In this document: positions 44,156 through 55,528 of the stretch, one piece after another | Layout of the letters: every line of letters starts with the position of its first letter | How positions within the stretch are numbered: the stretch's first letter is position 1 | Source: Thalassia testudinum | Lineage: Eukaryota > Streptophyta > Magnoliopsida > Alismatales > Hydrocharitaceae | Assembly: GCA_037157565.1 (NCBI GenBank) | Contig: JAZHRO010000019.1 | Location: 23,127,001 to 23,191,000 of the forward strand | Reading direction: 5' to 3' | DNA: 64,000 nt | Translations under genes and position numbers: made by a program | Notes under the pieces: generated by a model | Databases searched by the model: none | Told to the model about the DNA's origin: nothing | What the model saw: only the letters and a program-made list of their open reading frames with translations

Positions 44156-46970
44156 TGTTAAGACCCGTGTCGTTAAGCTTTTTTAAGACGTTCGTACTTT
44201 AGGTCAAACATCCGGTAAGACGTCTGGACTAAGGGTCAGACGTCTTGCAAGATGTTTGGACTCATTTCCAGATGTCTGAAAATCAAAATTTTGTGTACGT
44301 CCTCGCTTCTACACGCGTGCTGCACACAGACAGTACGCGACCCTCGTTTTCTTCACCTTCTCTCTCCTCTTGCCTGACGCAAACCCTAACCCCACCCCTT
44401 ATATAACCCCCTCCTCTCCCTCACACCACCCCCACTTCTAGCCACCCTTCTCCCTCCAGTAGAGCAACGAGCAACGAGAGTGAGCGGCGAGGGAGGAGAG
44501 GAGGAGCAGCGAGGGGAAGAGAGGAGTGCAAGCAGCGCGAGCTCGCGTGGGAGCTTGCCGGTGAGCTCACGGCCGGTCGGCGCATGCACAAGGCAGAGGA
44601 GTATGTCGGGGAGGTCCTCCCCGACACTGCAGCCGGAGCAGCAAGCGAGCGGGCACGGCGCTGCCACGAGCGGCGCGAGGATGCAAAGGCGGGTTCTGGT
44701 TTTGGGATTTTCCCAGAATTAGACGTCTGGAGAGACGTCCAGACGACGTAGTCGACGTCTGGAGGAGGTTCCAAACGACTGAGAGGTAAGCTTCGCGAAC
44801 GTACTTCTCCTTTGCGGATACGACCCTGCAGGCCGTTCCGCCAAGGAGCGGTTTCGTGCCTTATTGAGAAGATTTCACTTGATTTGCATAGAGGTTGCTT
44901 CGGGAAGGCGCGGGACACACCCTCCCACGCAATTTGGACGTCTAGGCGAGGCACCAGATGACGGGAAGCGTTTCCAGACATCCGGAAAGGTGGTCGGACG
45001 TTTGGAACTGGGTCCGGACAGTCAAGCAGAGTTCTTGGATGTCTGAGGAGTGACGCAGGACTTGAGGTATGGCTCTGGACTCTTTTAAGATGTCTGGAAG
45101 GTGTTCCAGACGTCTGATTTGAATCAGAATTACTATTTTTGACCCGTTTAGGGTCCGTTTGAGGTCTAATTTCCACACTTAAGATACCATTGTTTCTCGT
45201 ATGAATTTCTCTACTTGTTGGAATACTTTCTATAATGTTCTGAGTAGTCTCTTGTGATTGATCCTTGTGATAGGACCTCATTTCGTTGCCGGTTTGGGAT
45301 TTGCTGAGGCACGTGGACCTGCCGATTAAGTCCCCACTACTCCTGGGTTTACTGGTAGAGTGGTTTTCCCTTAATTTAATTACAACCTAATTGCCTGTGT
45401 TGAATAAATGATTAGAACATAGGATATGACATGAATCATAGGACTAGAAATACTGGATTGTCTGTATTGAATGAATGAATTGCAGTCTTGAATAAGTAGA
45501 CAGAATGATAACAATTGCTAGTAAATAAATAACAGCTGCTTGTGAAACGTAAAGTACTTGTGTTAGCAAACCGTTGCATGTGAATTCCTGTTGCTTACGT
45601 TAAATGACATACTATGAGCTGCATGTATATAAATTGAAATTGAAAAGGTGAATGTTGGAAACACGAGCTATCTGTAAATAAACTGAATATGGAATAGAGT
45701 TACAAATTGCATGTGTATAACCTGAGAATGGAAATAGAAATGAGGAAACCTGGTATGGCTTGGCCTAAGAAACATGAGCATGAACCCTACGGGGAATTAG
45801 GTGTAGAGTTCCTGGAAATAAACGGAATGGAACTGGAAATGTGAGTGGGGAAGTGAGCTGGCTCTTGAGTACGGAGCACCAAGGAGAGCGACCGTCCCCC
45901 TGTTCAGTGTAGAGCCGAGCTAGTCGCCCTTGGGTTAGGACCTAGGGTTAGGATTGGCTACTCTGTATCGACTTCTTGGTCCTCACATACACAGTATCGA
46001 GGAGAGCTACTAGTGTAGGGAGAGAGCTAGCCACCTCATGGGGCCCGGAGTTCAACTAGCTGCCTTACACCGACTTGTTAGGTCCACTGGGCAAACCAGG
46101 GTAGTCAGGCGAGGGTACGCGGACTGTAGAGGGGCGAGACCCCTGTTTGATTCTTAGGGGCTAGACCCCTGTTACTGAGAGGGCTATGCCCTATAGTGGT
46201 TCCGTGTTGTACTTTGGACGTACCCGCTAATGGAAATAACTGACCGCGTGCCAGTGTGGGGTAGCTACTCGTGCATTTATTGCGCGTGCCGTAGTCACCA
46301 TTACGTCTGTCAGTGACCTTGGAGTGGTTGACTGGGTGTAGGACCACCACGGGGGACTCTCCCAACCAGGAGAGCACCACGTGCTACTTCTACTCTTCGG
46401 AAAAGACTACAATCAAGATCGTTCCCACGAGGAACATTCGAGATCAAGAAAGAGACCTGATAGTTAAATGGTGAAAGAAATAATAATTAGTTAAAGAAAG
46501 AAAGAAATTGAAAAATAATAGCTATCTATCCACCTCTACTGTTTAGTAGTTGGTTGCCACTCTACTCAGTGTTCGCTGACGTCTTGTACTCATAACCTTT
46601 TTCAGATCCAAGTGTTGAGCAGCCAGAGCACACGGCTACAAAGGGTGTTGAGCCCAGTAAAGCCCAGTAGTCGTAGTTCTTTTGTACTCATTTGTAGCAG
46701 TGAGTAGCTTCTTGTACCTTTATATTCTGTACTCTTTCGTTCTACACTTTATATTCCTATACCTGTTTACTTTGCTACTGTTGTGGTGGTGTGTACTGTA
46801 GTAGTTTACTTCTTTACTGCTGTACTTTTATTACTGTTAGTTGCTAGCGTGGTGAATGTGGTTTATTTTACTGCTTTTTGGTTACTTTCTCATTGGACGA
46901 CTGGATCTTGGTATCACTCGAGTCAGTCCGATCTCGTGTCCTGTAGAGATTCAGGAACCGGGTCGTAACA
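44156..46970 (+). repeat. Solo LTR C, Tekay-type, inside the PMD gene
   Basis: 2815 bp, starting TGTTAAGACC and ending TCGTAACA. The flanks TGAAT (44151-44155) and AGAAT (46971-46975) share four of five bases, a probable target duplication. It has the same layout as LTR A and element T: TATATAA at 44400-44406, phased palindromes, hairpin, splice-like sites and three-hairpin module. PMD coding sequence lies on both sides in the same orientation. Confidence 0.9.
44186..45115 (+). promoter_or_regulatory. Phased palindrome clusters in solo LTR C
   Basis: Box starts: 44186, 44206, 44218, 44238, 44250, 44270 (gaps 20/12/20/12/20); 44721, 44741, 44753, 44773 (20/12/20); 44936, 44956, 44976, 44996, 45016, 45037 (20 x4, then 21); 45088, 45108 (20). 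Several boxes have lost the palindrome by substitution, yet the spacing is kept. Confidence 0.78.
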
Positions 46971-47334
46971 AGAATTATATATACTACTAGAATGAGTTGG
47001 ACACACAATGAGCCCATCAAGTAAGATTAATTATAGCGATTAAATTAACTTATAACTTCATTCCATAATTGTCATCTGGAGTGATTATATATACTAGCGA
47101 TGTTTCAAAAAAATTTCTTATTATTATAGGTGATTTGGGATCCCTATACAGATGAGAGAGCATAGTTCCTTCATCCCATTTGCTTAACAAGTGCTACAAT
47201 ATGGAGGTCCATGACATACTTGATCTGCCACAATATAATTGTCATGCATGTTCCTGATGTATAATGGCACAATTTGAACTGAAGCAACACATATCCAAAG
47301 CTATGGCTAAAATAAGATATATAGACAGACGAGT
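46971..47334 (+). pseudogene. PMD pseudogene, part 2
   Basis: Continuation of the PMD gene between two insertions. Readable pieces are WDPYTDERA (about 47140), SATIWRSMTYLICHNI and VMHVPDV (47190-47265), matching the PMD pattern W.PY, then W...L.C...VE.H.P. Stops are present. It ends at the left copy of the 21-bp duplication (47314-47334). Confidence 0.6.
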
Positions 47335-47739
47335 CGTGGAAAATCCCTGTTGCTTGGTGCATTCGGCCTTTGCTGAGGGAGGCTAAAAATCTTTACCCTC
47401 AAGGCACAAAGCTTACATACATCCACCCTATGGCCAACCACTTGGTGTGTTCAATTGCCTCTGCTTCTATGGATTCCTAGCAACTTTTCAACTCGGAATG
47501 GGCTCTCCCCGCTTTGTGTCGTGGGATGCTTAGATTAGATAAGATCTAATTTCCTTATGTTATTGGCTACGCAGTGTCGCCTTGGGTTCCGTTTTGCACT
47601 TTTGTACTAGGTCACAAGTCGTGGTCCTCTTTTTTTGTATGGAACAGGTTTTGGTCTAGTCCCCCGGTTCCCCTTCTTTTTGGCCTCTAGGGAGTGGAGG
47701 ATGAATAAGATTGATTCCCGTATTTTGGAACAAAAAAAA
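47335..47739 (+). mobile_element. 5'-truncated L1 LINE with poly(A) and 21-bp target duplication
   Basis: About 405 bp ending in A9 (47732-47740). The 3' part matches the 3' end of the large LINE (on the opposite strand at 23.3-23.5 kb). The flanks 47314-47334 and 47740-47760 are the same 21-bp sequence (starting AAGATATATAGACAG) with a single C/T difference. These are the classic marks of target-primed insertion, here into the PMD gene. Confidence 0.9.
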
Positions 47740-47760
47740 AAGATATATAGACAGATGAGT

Positions 47761-48960
47761 TAAGGGTGTTACTTTTTTGGCAACATATCATTGAGGCTAC
47801 ATCAAATTGTGGACTTGGAAGTTGGAAATAGTGGTTAAAAGTGCAATTTGCTGACACACCCAAGAAGATATGAGCACGCTACCTATAATGGTATTGGAGG
47901 AAAATAAGAATGTGGGTACAAGAACAGATGCTATAACCTCGGGTTACATATGAACCATGAGGACCAATAGAGAGAGAGACTTAATAAGAAAAATTCATTT
48001 GACATTGCTTGATCAAATTTTGATTTTATTTCTTTTATTATAAATAATTTATTTTGAATTTGTCAAGTTAGTCTCATGTTTACAACAAAAAGGCAAATAA
48101 CAAGGTGATTAAATACATGTCACTTGTGATCGAATGGAGAGAGAAGGAGATGAAGGAGATGCTTCAGCAAGCCACAAAAAAGATAGCTGAGCATAGCTTG
48201 CAAGATATCAAAGACCAAACAAGTGGAACTAAAACTGACATACTATACCCGAGGAGGATGTCGACCCATCCCAACATACAATAGAACTAGATTGACACAA
48301 CAGTTGGAGTACGTTTGGTCCACCTCCAACATAATATATGCAGCCTCCAACACAGTACAATCAGCCTACAACACAATAAAGCTAGCCATCATATGGATTC
48401 AATCATAGCCAAAACCAGCATTACAATGGGGAATCTTCACAGCAACCACCTGCAACCCTGCCTAACGTTTACTTCAAAGAAGGATTTTCCTTACAACCAC
48501 CACGTTTCTCTACATATAAGAGCCGGTAACCTAGTTTCATGGATGTGCTTTTTAGTCCAACGCAAGATCTATACCTGTCAAGGTATTTTCTATCAGGTCT
48601 ACCCATACAATCATCTCAATCAAGACCTCCAAATCAGCATATGCCCATCTCTCAACAGCCATGACCTCCACTTGTCCAAACACAGCCCCCAGTGCAACAA
48701 GAAGAAGAAGGTGACGATGATACCGACATCGATGATGAAGGCTACATGGCTAAAAGAAGAATGTATGTGGTCAAGGTATTACTGCAAGTAAGTCTATTAA
48801 CTTAGATAGAGAACGAGGAAGAGTAGAATGAGAAGAATCTTTGCAAGGAAGATTGACTACAGGTAGACGTGAAGGAAGAAAAGGCAGAAGACGTAGGAAA
48901 ATAATTAGTGCAATTACTGGTGTTGTAAATAGTGTTGTCCAATCACGTTGATGACCTTGA
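47761..48960 (+). pseudogene. PMD pseudogene, part 3 (C-terminal region)
   Basis: Likely continuation of the PMD gene. The stretch to about 48110 is broken and hard to read. From about 48230 a frame-shifted but readable Pro/Gln/Asn/Ser-rich tail appears (pieces such as QPPTQYNQPT, ESSQQPPATLPNVYF, SRYFLSGLPIQSSQ), then an acidic run EEEGDDDTDIDDEGY and KRRMYVV. Such Q/P-rich tails are seen in MAIN-like/PMD proteins. Assignment of this part rests mainly on position and composition. Confidence 0.45.
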
Positions 48961-49433
48961 TTGTAATAACATTATAATGTTACTAGAAGATGAACGTATG
49001 ACATGTTATTTCACATTAATATTTGACAATTTTACATCAACACATCTTTTTATTCTATAAGTAAAATATGTGTTAAAAAATATTCACGAAATTGGCTATA
49101 TCCAAGCTTATATTCATTTACAAATCCACTATTCATACTCTATTCATTCACCCATTGAATCTCTAGATCCAAACCCATACTCATATCTCTTTACCCATTA
49201 GGTATCCATACCCATGCAAAAGGTTGTAAGATCCATCAAAATATAAAAGTTATTCTCAACGGAAAACATGTGATCGATTTGTACATAAATGATATAAATT
49301 TTAGTGATATTCGATATAAAAATAAAAAAAACATAATTTTAAAACAAGCTAAATAACATATTAAAAATGTATATCACAATACAAATTAACTAAATTGTAA
49401 ACATTGCCGTATCACATAAATATACATGCATAC
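48961..49433. other. AT-rich stretch, no gene seen
   Basis: Contains several near-repeats of a short ATTCAT/CCATAC motif around 49115-49215. Nothing else recognised. Confidence 0.5.
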
Positions 49434-49610
49434 CTAGGAAGGTGACGAAGGAGGAGCACGTAGGATGGAGTGTCGGCAAAGCCCACAAAAAGAATATTGG
49501 CAAGGAACTGAGGATCAATCTCGATGACCTCAGCGTCAAATAAGCTCACAAAGGAGCAGAGAAACTTTTGGTGGAGGCATAAAGACGTCATTAGATGATC
49601 CAGCAACTTT
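49434..49610 (-). pseudogene. Exon-like segment, unrecognised
   Basis: Open minus-strand stretch bounded by an acceptor-like TCTATTCACAG at about 49633-49623 and a donor-like CCTAG|GTATGC at about 49435. It would encode about 58 residues, including RRVKLLDHLMTSLCLH, FVSLFDAEVIEID and SYVLLLRHLPR. Composition is gene-like and the frame has no stop. I do not recognise the family. It could be a lone host exon, a captured fragment in a transposon or chance. Confidence 0.3.
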
Positions 49611-50940
49611 ACCCTACGTATCGTAAGCCTGTGAATAGATTAGCAACCTCTTACCTCATTAGCCCCCCCCCGTCCCAAAACACACACAGATATGACAAAA
49701 TTATAAAAGAAATATTGCATGAATTTAAATATCTGAGGCTCAGGTGCGGACGTCGTAGCTCCAGCGGAGGTTGGGTGGTGGTCTCACGTGGAACGGCTTT
49801 CCCCATGCAAAGGATGAAAGTTAGATCTGTGATCGTGGCCGTGGGGCTCTCTAATCTTGTTCTTGTATACCCTTTTCCTTTGCCCTGCGCTTAACACCCA
49901 CTTTGACTTTGACAGAGAGATCCGCTTGGGAGGAAGGGTGCATGCATGGACTGCAGGCGCACTGACCGTTTCCCAGCTGGAATTATATCATGGATCCTAG
50001 TCGGTACATGCATGTGAGTGACATATATATATATATATGCAGGTTCGTAGTTTCTTTTATCTCCGGTGTAGTGAAGTCAAAGCCAAAGATGTGTAGAATA
50101 GTTACTGGCATGGACCTAAAAGTTGATGAGGTCAAAACGTAAACATCAAAAATTAGAATCAACGAATATTGTATATAATATTCTTAACCACGGTAAACAA
50201 CTGGGGAAGGCGACTGCCCCCTTGTGCCAATCATGTTTAGTGGATGGGTGAAATGTTTCATGCGTTATTACTTTATTTGAGCAAGTAGACGTGCGGAAGA
50301 GTTCCATTTGATGCTTGGGAATCTAGCCCCAGGATTAAGTGGCCGGGAGAACCATAGTTCCTTGTTTCCAACGAGTTAAACCATCATATATGGTTGTAAG
50401 CTAAAGTCTTAATCATGAGATCCTTGAAGTTGAAGGACTTGTTTAAAGGTGAAAGGAAAATTTTAATAGATCAAGTGTGTATATACAAATCCTCAAGACG
50501 ACAAATCCCCAGGGAGTGTACAGTTGGAGCTATGTCCATTTTTTTAATGAAAATTACGATAATTTAAATATTATCACTTGGATGTCCTTAGATAGGTTGT
50601 TAAACTAAGAAATTCAACATATGTTAATAAGTAATCGGTAGTTGGCTTTCGGGTTTGCACTCCTTTGCCTACGATAACCCTATGTATATTAAAAAGGACC
50701 GGGTGGCTTCTTAGCTTCCTCACAAGGCAGGTTGTTTGTTGGATGCTCTCAACGTTAGGTGTAATTAATACGAGTACCGTGCTCTTTTCTTCCTTTTCCT
50801 TATTTGTCTGTTTGTTTGGTTGGAGGGGGTGGTGGGGGAGAGCAGGTGGTTCTTTTACTTCTTCCAATTACATTTATTAATTAACACTCCTTATGATAAT
50901 GGTTATGAGTTAATGATAACGTCTCAACACATTCAACGAC
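49611..50940. other. No gene seen
   Basis: Mixed sequence with a (TA)n run at about 50025-50040 and a short GC-rich patch at 49740-49810 that may belong to the gene of the preceding exon-like segment. Nothing else supported. Confidence 0.4.
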
Positions 50941-51213
50941 GGATCCTATGCCTCTCCACACCGAGAAGAGCGCCCCCACACCTGAGAAGACACCTGCAAT
51001 AGCACCGGCACCCGTAGTCGAGAGAGGACGTGCAAAATATCCTGCAGCACCTTACGTGTGGAAAGGGTCACTCAATGGTTATTATTTACTGGGATATACC
51101 GTACTTAGTATGTATATATAACAAGCAGTGTGATAATTTCTCTCTGCAGATCCCACATCCTCAGTTGAGGTTTTGACGCTACAAACAAAGGCCGACAAGA
51201 ATACGACCAGTAG
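50941..51213 (+). pseudogene. Two exon-like pieces, unrecognised
   Basis: A plus frame at about 50951-51065 would encode a Pro/Ala/Glu/Lys-rich peptide (MPLHTEKSAPTPEKTP, then GRAKYPAAPYVW). After a gap, a strong acceptor-like pyrimidine tract and CTCTGCAG (51137-51149) precede another open stretch ending in TAG at 51211-51213. No donor gives both a reasonable intron length and a clean frame. Low confidence. Confidence 0.2.
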
Positions 51214-52376
51214 TTAGTCAACTAATGAGATAGAAATTAAGGAAGGTTATTGCATGCAATTATATGTTCTGTTAGCATGCAAGGGGTTATTTATTTAAAA
51301 CCTTACTGAGCAACTAGTTGCATGCTATGATGTTAGGCTGGCACACGCCTACGTGGTTGGCGATGTCAGAGAATATTATTATCTGTATCGTTTAAGTTGG
51401 GGGGAGAAGTGAAATGATCCCAAACCAAAGCATGCGAATCAGCGTAGGCAATTTGCATTTAGAGATATTTGTTTACTATTGCCGTGGATATAGTGTGGAA
51501 CAATGGCGTTAAGGACAAGGCTTGAACTTTATATTTGTTATGTATTATACTAAAAGTAACGTGGATTAGCCCACTAAGATATGGTACCGTCCAACGTCGT
51601 GTACGTGATTTATATCCGATCTTTGCTGCTTAAACTGTTTTATCTTTAGAGCGGTCGTTCTCTTTCTTCATGCGATTGCATCACACGTGGGCACCGTATC
51701 TCATGATTGCCGTTCCATATATATATATATATATATCGAATCATCAAAAGCTGTCTCAATTTTTTTTCACTTGGAGCTCGTCTTAGCCCCTCTTTTTACG
51801 GCACATGTTCGCTTCGAACAGCACATATTTCTTCCGAAAATTGTGCTCATTTTTTCTGTGGGGAAGAGGGGGTGGGAGGACGGGAGGCGTGGATTTTGAC
51901 TTAAATTTTTGTTTGATAATTTTTTTTTATCACAATTTACATAACTTTGTAGGAAGGCAGGGGATAAGATCGTAATATTTAAATTCTTGGCTTAAGCATT
52001 TGAAGACGGTGAAAGATACTGAAGGGGGATGAAATGCATAAAATACGCACATTAAAATGGATGAGTTTCGGAAACTTTATGTGAGGCTTTTCAGAGTAGA
52101 TGTATATATCTAGCACAATATAATAAGAAGACTGGTTTAATGGGAGGGACAGTTAACGCTATCGGCCAAAGGGCTGCCGTTTGCTTGCTTGTATGTTAGG
52201 AGCAATGCTCGGGAGTGCTCATTTCATTCGTAAGGAGACGCATCACTTTTAAGTGGGAATGCTCGTTTTCGACAATGATTGCTCTATGGGATAAATTTTA
52301 AATGATAAATTTTATAGGTGGTAGAATTGAAGAATAAATCTAGGGTAAATTAATTTGGATATGAGTATCGAAACGT
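51214..52376. other. No gene seen
   Basis: Intergenic-looking sequence with a (TA)n microsatellite at about 51717-51737. No frame or motif I can support. Confidence 0.45.
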
Positions 52377-52750
52377 ACGTTGCAACGAATTTTGCAACAT
52401 GTGATTTGAATTAATCAATTGAAAATCACAATCAACCAATTTAAATGAAAATCCACTGGTTGAAATCAATCAGACCGACTCAAAATCAAAATATATCGGT
52501 TGAAAATAATTTTTAATCTGTTGAAAATTAAAATATACCGGTTGAAAATCAAAACATATCAGTTGAAAATGAAAATACATCAGTATTTTTCCTTTCTCTG
52601 GGTGGTAAATGATTTTTCACTTGAATGTAATTTTTCACCAATGGGAACTGATTTTTCACTTAAAAAGTGATTTTTTATCTATGGAAAGTGATTTCCGCCG
52701 ATTAAAATCACCTCTCAATTTTTGTATTACAAAATGCATTGCAACGTGTA
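52377..52750. mobile_element. MITE-like foldback element
   Basis: The left end (52377-52400, ACGTTGCAACGAATTTTGCA) and right end (52722-52748) are imperfect inverted repeats of about 24 bp. The interior has repeats of GGTTGAAAATCAAAATATA type (52430-52590) and TGATTTTTCACTT type (52605-52675). No coding capacity. No clear target duplication identified. Confidence 0.5.
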
Positions 52751-53449
52751 TTTATTTATTTTTTGATAATTAATTTTGATGGTTGGAAGAAGTATGGATC
52801 AAAACATAGGATAAATAGAGATATTTACAGAGATAGGTGGGGATGATGTCTCATAAGAGAAATAAATTTATCACTCCCCTCCCGGGATCAAATTTATCCT
52901 AAATTTTCAAACTTTTTTCCTTAAATAACTTTACAATAGGACAAAGCTTGCCAAATATTGGATACATTGTTGTACCCTGCAAAATAAATAAGCTCTTGGG
53001 GGTTGTTTGGGTGAAAACATGAAAAAAAAAAAAGGAAATTGTAAGAAAAATTAGAAGAAAATAAAATTAAAATAGGAATTGAATTGTTTTATTTTAGAAA
53101 ATTAAATATCTTATCATATTTTAAAATAATTTTACTTTTAAAATAAAATTATTTTCTTATAAAATTAAACACTTAATATTCAAATAAAATAATTTTAAAT
53201 TAAGATCCAAATAAAAAAATTCGTTGTCAATTTCTTATTCCAACTACCTTTTAAGCTGGGAGATCATCGTAAATATTTAAACATTTGACTTCAGTTGTGT
53301 ACAATCGTGGTTAAAGTTTCAAAACTAAGAACACATTCTCTTGCATCAAAAGGCGACAGGAGAGGAGGGAAAGAGGAAATTGTCAAATAGGTACAAGCTT
53401 TTCCTGAAAAAAAGATCTACCAACTTGTTTCCCTTAAAAATTAGAGCCC
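52751..53449. other. AT-rich stretch, no gene seen
   Basis: Long A- and T-rich runs; nothing recognised. Confidence 0.5.
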
Positions 53450-55498
53450 TAGTGAAATGACTCTTTTCAAGGATTGTTTGGAATTTTTTCGGAAAGTTAA
53501 AGGCATAAATGTAATTTTTGACCTCTTGAGTTCGGGTGTGTGGGTCTTGCGGGAACAAGAGAGGATGGTAGGGAAGTTTCCACAATCTTTTCCTCTCTCT
53601 CTTCCCACTCACACACTCACGCACACACACATGCACACTTCCCCTCCCCTCCAAACCCTAACCCTTTCCTATTTAAAACCCACACCACCCCTCTCCACCA
53701 TCACACCGTCACCACCACCTCCACCTCCTTCCCTTGCTGCCGGCGAGCACCAACAACCTTCCCATCTCTGCTTGCAGCCGCGCGTGGAGGAGAGGAGCTT
53801 GCGAGAGGAGGAGAAGGAGAGAGAGGGAGAGTGTCAGTGAGGAAGAGGGAGGGCATGGAAGGGAGAAGAGAGTGCTCGGGGGAGCTTGAGAGTGCACAAC
53901 CGGAGGAGCTCGGTCGGGAGAGCTCACACAGGAGGACCCTTGCTGCCGGTACAGCAGCGAGCGCTCGGAGTTGCAAGGGGAGGAGCCGCAGTCGGAGGAG
54001 CTCGTGCGGGAGGAGACGAGGCCACCGAAGGAGGGTCCTCGACCTCCTACTGCTGCTGGGATCATTGCTACAAGCATTGCGGGAGAAGCTCGCGAGAAGC
54101 AGGATCGCGCGAGAAAGTTCCAACGTATTGGATTTTTCCAATATCAGAAGTCTGGAGCATCTGCCAGACGTATGGAGCAACAGCGAACGTCTAGAGCTGA
54201 AGTCAGACATCTAAAATTTCGCGGAGTGCCAAGAAATGAGTCCTGTATGCTTATGCATGTGCATACGGGAAGTACACAGCGTTGTGCTGTCGTGGTTTTG
54301 AACCTGCGAATGCATGCGCAGGTACAGGCCTTGGAAAGGCATGCAAGCACACTCTTCGAGGTGCTTTAGGACATCTAGACGTCTCCACAGATGTCTAATA
54401 GTCATATCGGACGTCCAGATGCACTAACAGACATCTAGAAAGACCCAGGAAGACTGTAAAGGGGTTTCAAACATTCGCCAGCAACACATGAACAACAGGT
54501 GAGTTAGACGTCATTTAAGATGTCTGGGCCTATTCCCAGACGTCTGAATTTGGTCTGTGTGCACGTTTTTGGCCCGTTCAAGGCCCAAACGGAGTCGGTT
54601 TTACGCAAATGAAGTACCATTGTTTTCCGTTCGAGTTTTTCTATGCGTTAGTAACAGTTACATACCATTCTGAACTCATCTGATGTGACTTAGTCACTTG
54701 TATAGGTCTCCAACCTGTAGCGTGTTTGGGGCCCGCAGAGATGACAGGATCTGCGTTTCAGGCCCTCATTCCACCCGTGAATCTTGGTAGAGTGGTTTAC
54801 TTTGATACTAAAGATTTAAATTAATAAAGTACATGTTTAGAATAACTTATTTGAACCCTAGGATGTGAAATGAACCTTAGGGCAGAAGCAAATGAACATT
54901 GCTTGAGCTACACTGTTTACTTTGAGATACTCGTTAAACCCTAATTGCTAGCAAGTGTATAGATACATGATATGATGTTTCTTCAGTTATTAAAACACGA
55001 GTTGCCTGTTATATGAATGAGAATCGAAATGTGAACAACGAGATATGCATGTTGAAAAATGAAATGAAATGAATACGAGCATGAACCCTACGGGGAACTA
55101 GAAGAACTCCTGTATATGAAAAAGAATCTCGTATGTAGACGAGAAGTAAGCTGGTCCTTGTGTACGTGGTACCAAGGAGAGTAGCTGTCCTTTTAGTGTA
55201 GAGGGGAGCTAGCCACCCCTTGGGTTGAGACCCAGGGTTAGGACTAATCACTCTACATCGACTCCTGTTCGGCCCTCACGTACGTGGTACCGAGGTAAGC
55301 TACTTAGTGTATGGAGGGAGCTAGCCGCCACACGGGGCCCGAGATTAGGAATAACCACCTTACACCGACTCTTGTTAGGTCCATTGGGTGAACCGGGATA
55401 GTCGGATGAGGGTACGCGGATTGTGGAGGGGTGACACCCCTGTTCTGAGAGGGCAAGGCCCTGTGTTGTTCCGTGCTATACTTTTGGGCCTACCCGCT
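53450..55498 (+). repeat. Diverged Tekay-type LTR, truncated by element T
   Basis: Older relative of the LTRs of A, C and T. Landmarks in order: TATTTAAA at 53670-53677, hairpin at 54126-54143, palindrome clusters (54146-54212, 54369-54436, 54518-54545), donor-like site at 54499, the conserved block GAACCCTACGGGGAACTAG (55083-55101) and the GTTAGGTCCA block at 55373. It stops at 55498 inside a conserved segment (TACCCGCTT), where element T begins; the remainder should lie beyond position 64000. The left edge is uncertain because the usual first cluster is not present. The 224-codon plus frame at 53540-54214 is not conserved in the other LTRs. Confidence 0.7.
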
Positions 55499-55528
55499 TG
55501 TTACGAACAGGGCATCAAGCGTCGTTTA

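Noticed and set aside
53540..54214. 224-codon plus frame
   Set aside because: It is inside the diverged Tekay LTR; the frame is not kept in related LTRs and the peptide is Arg/Ser/Glu low-complexity.
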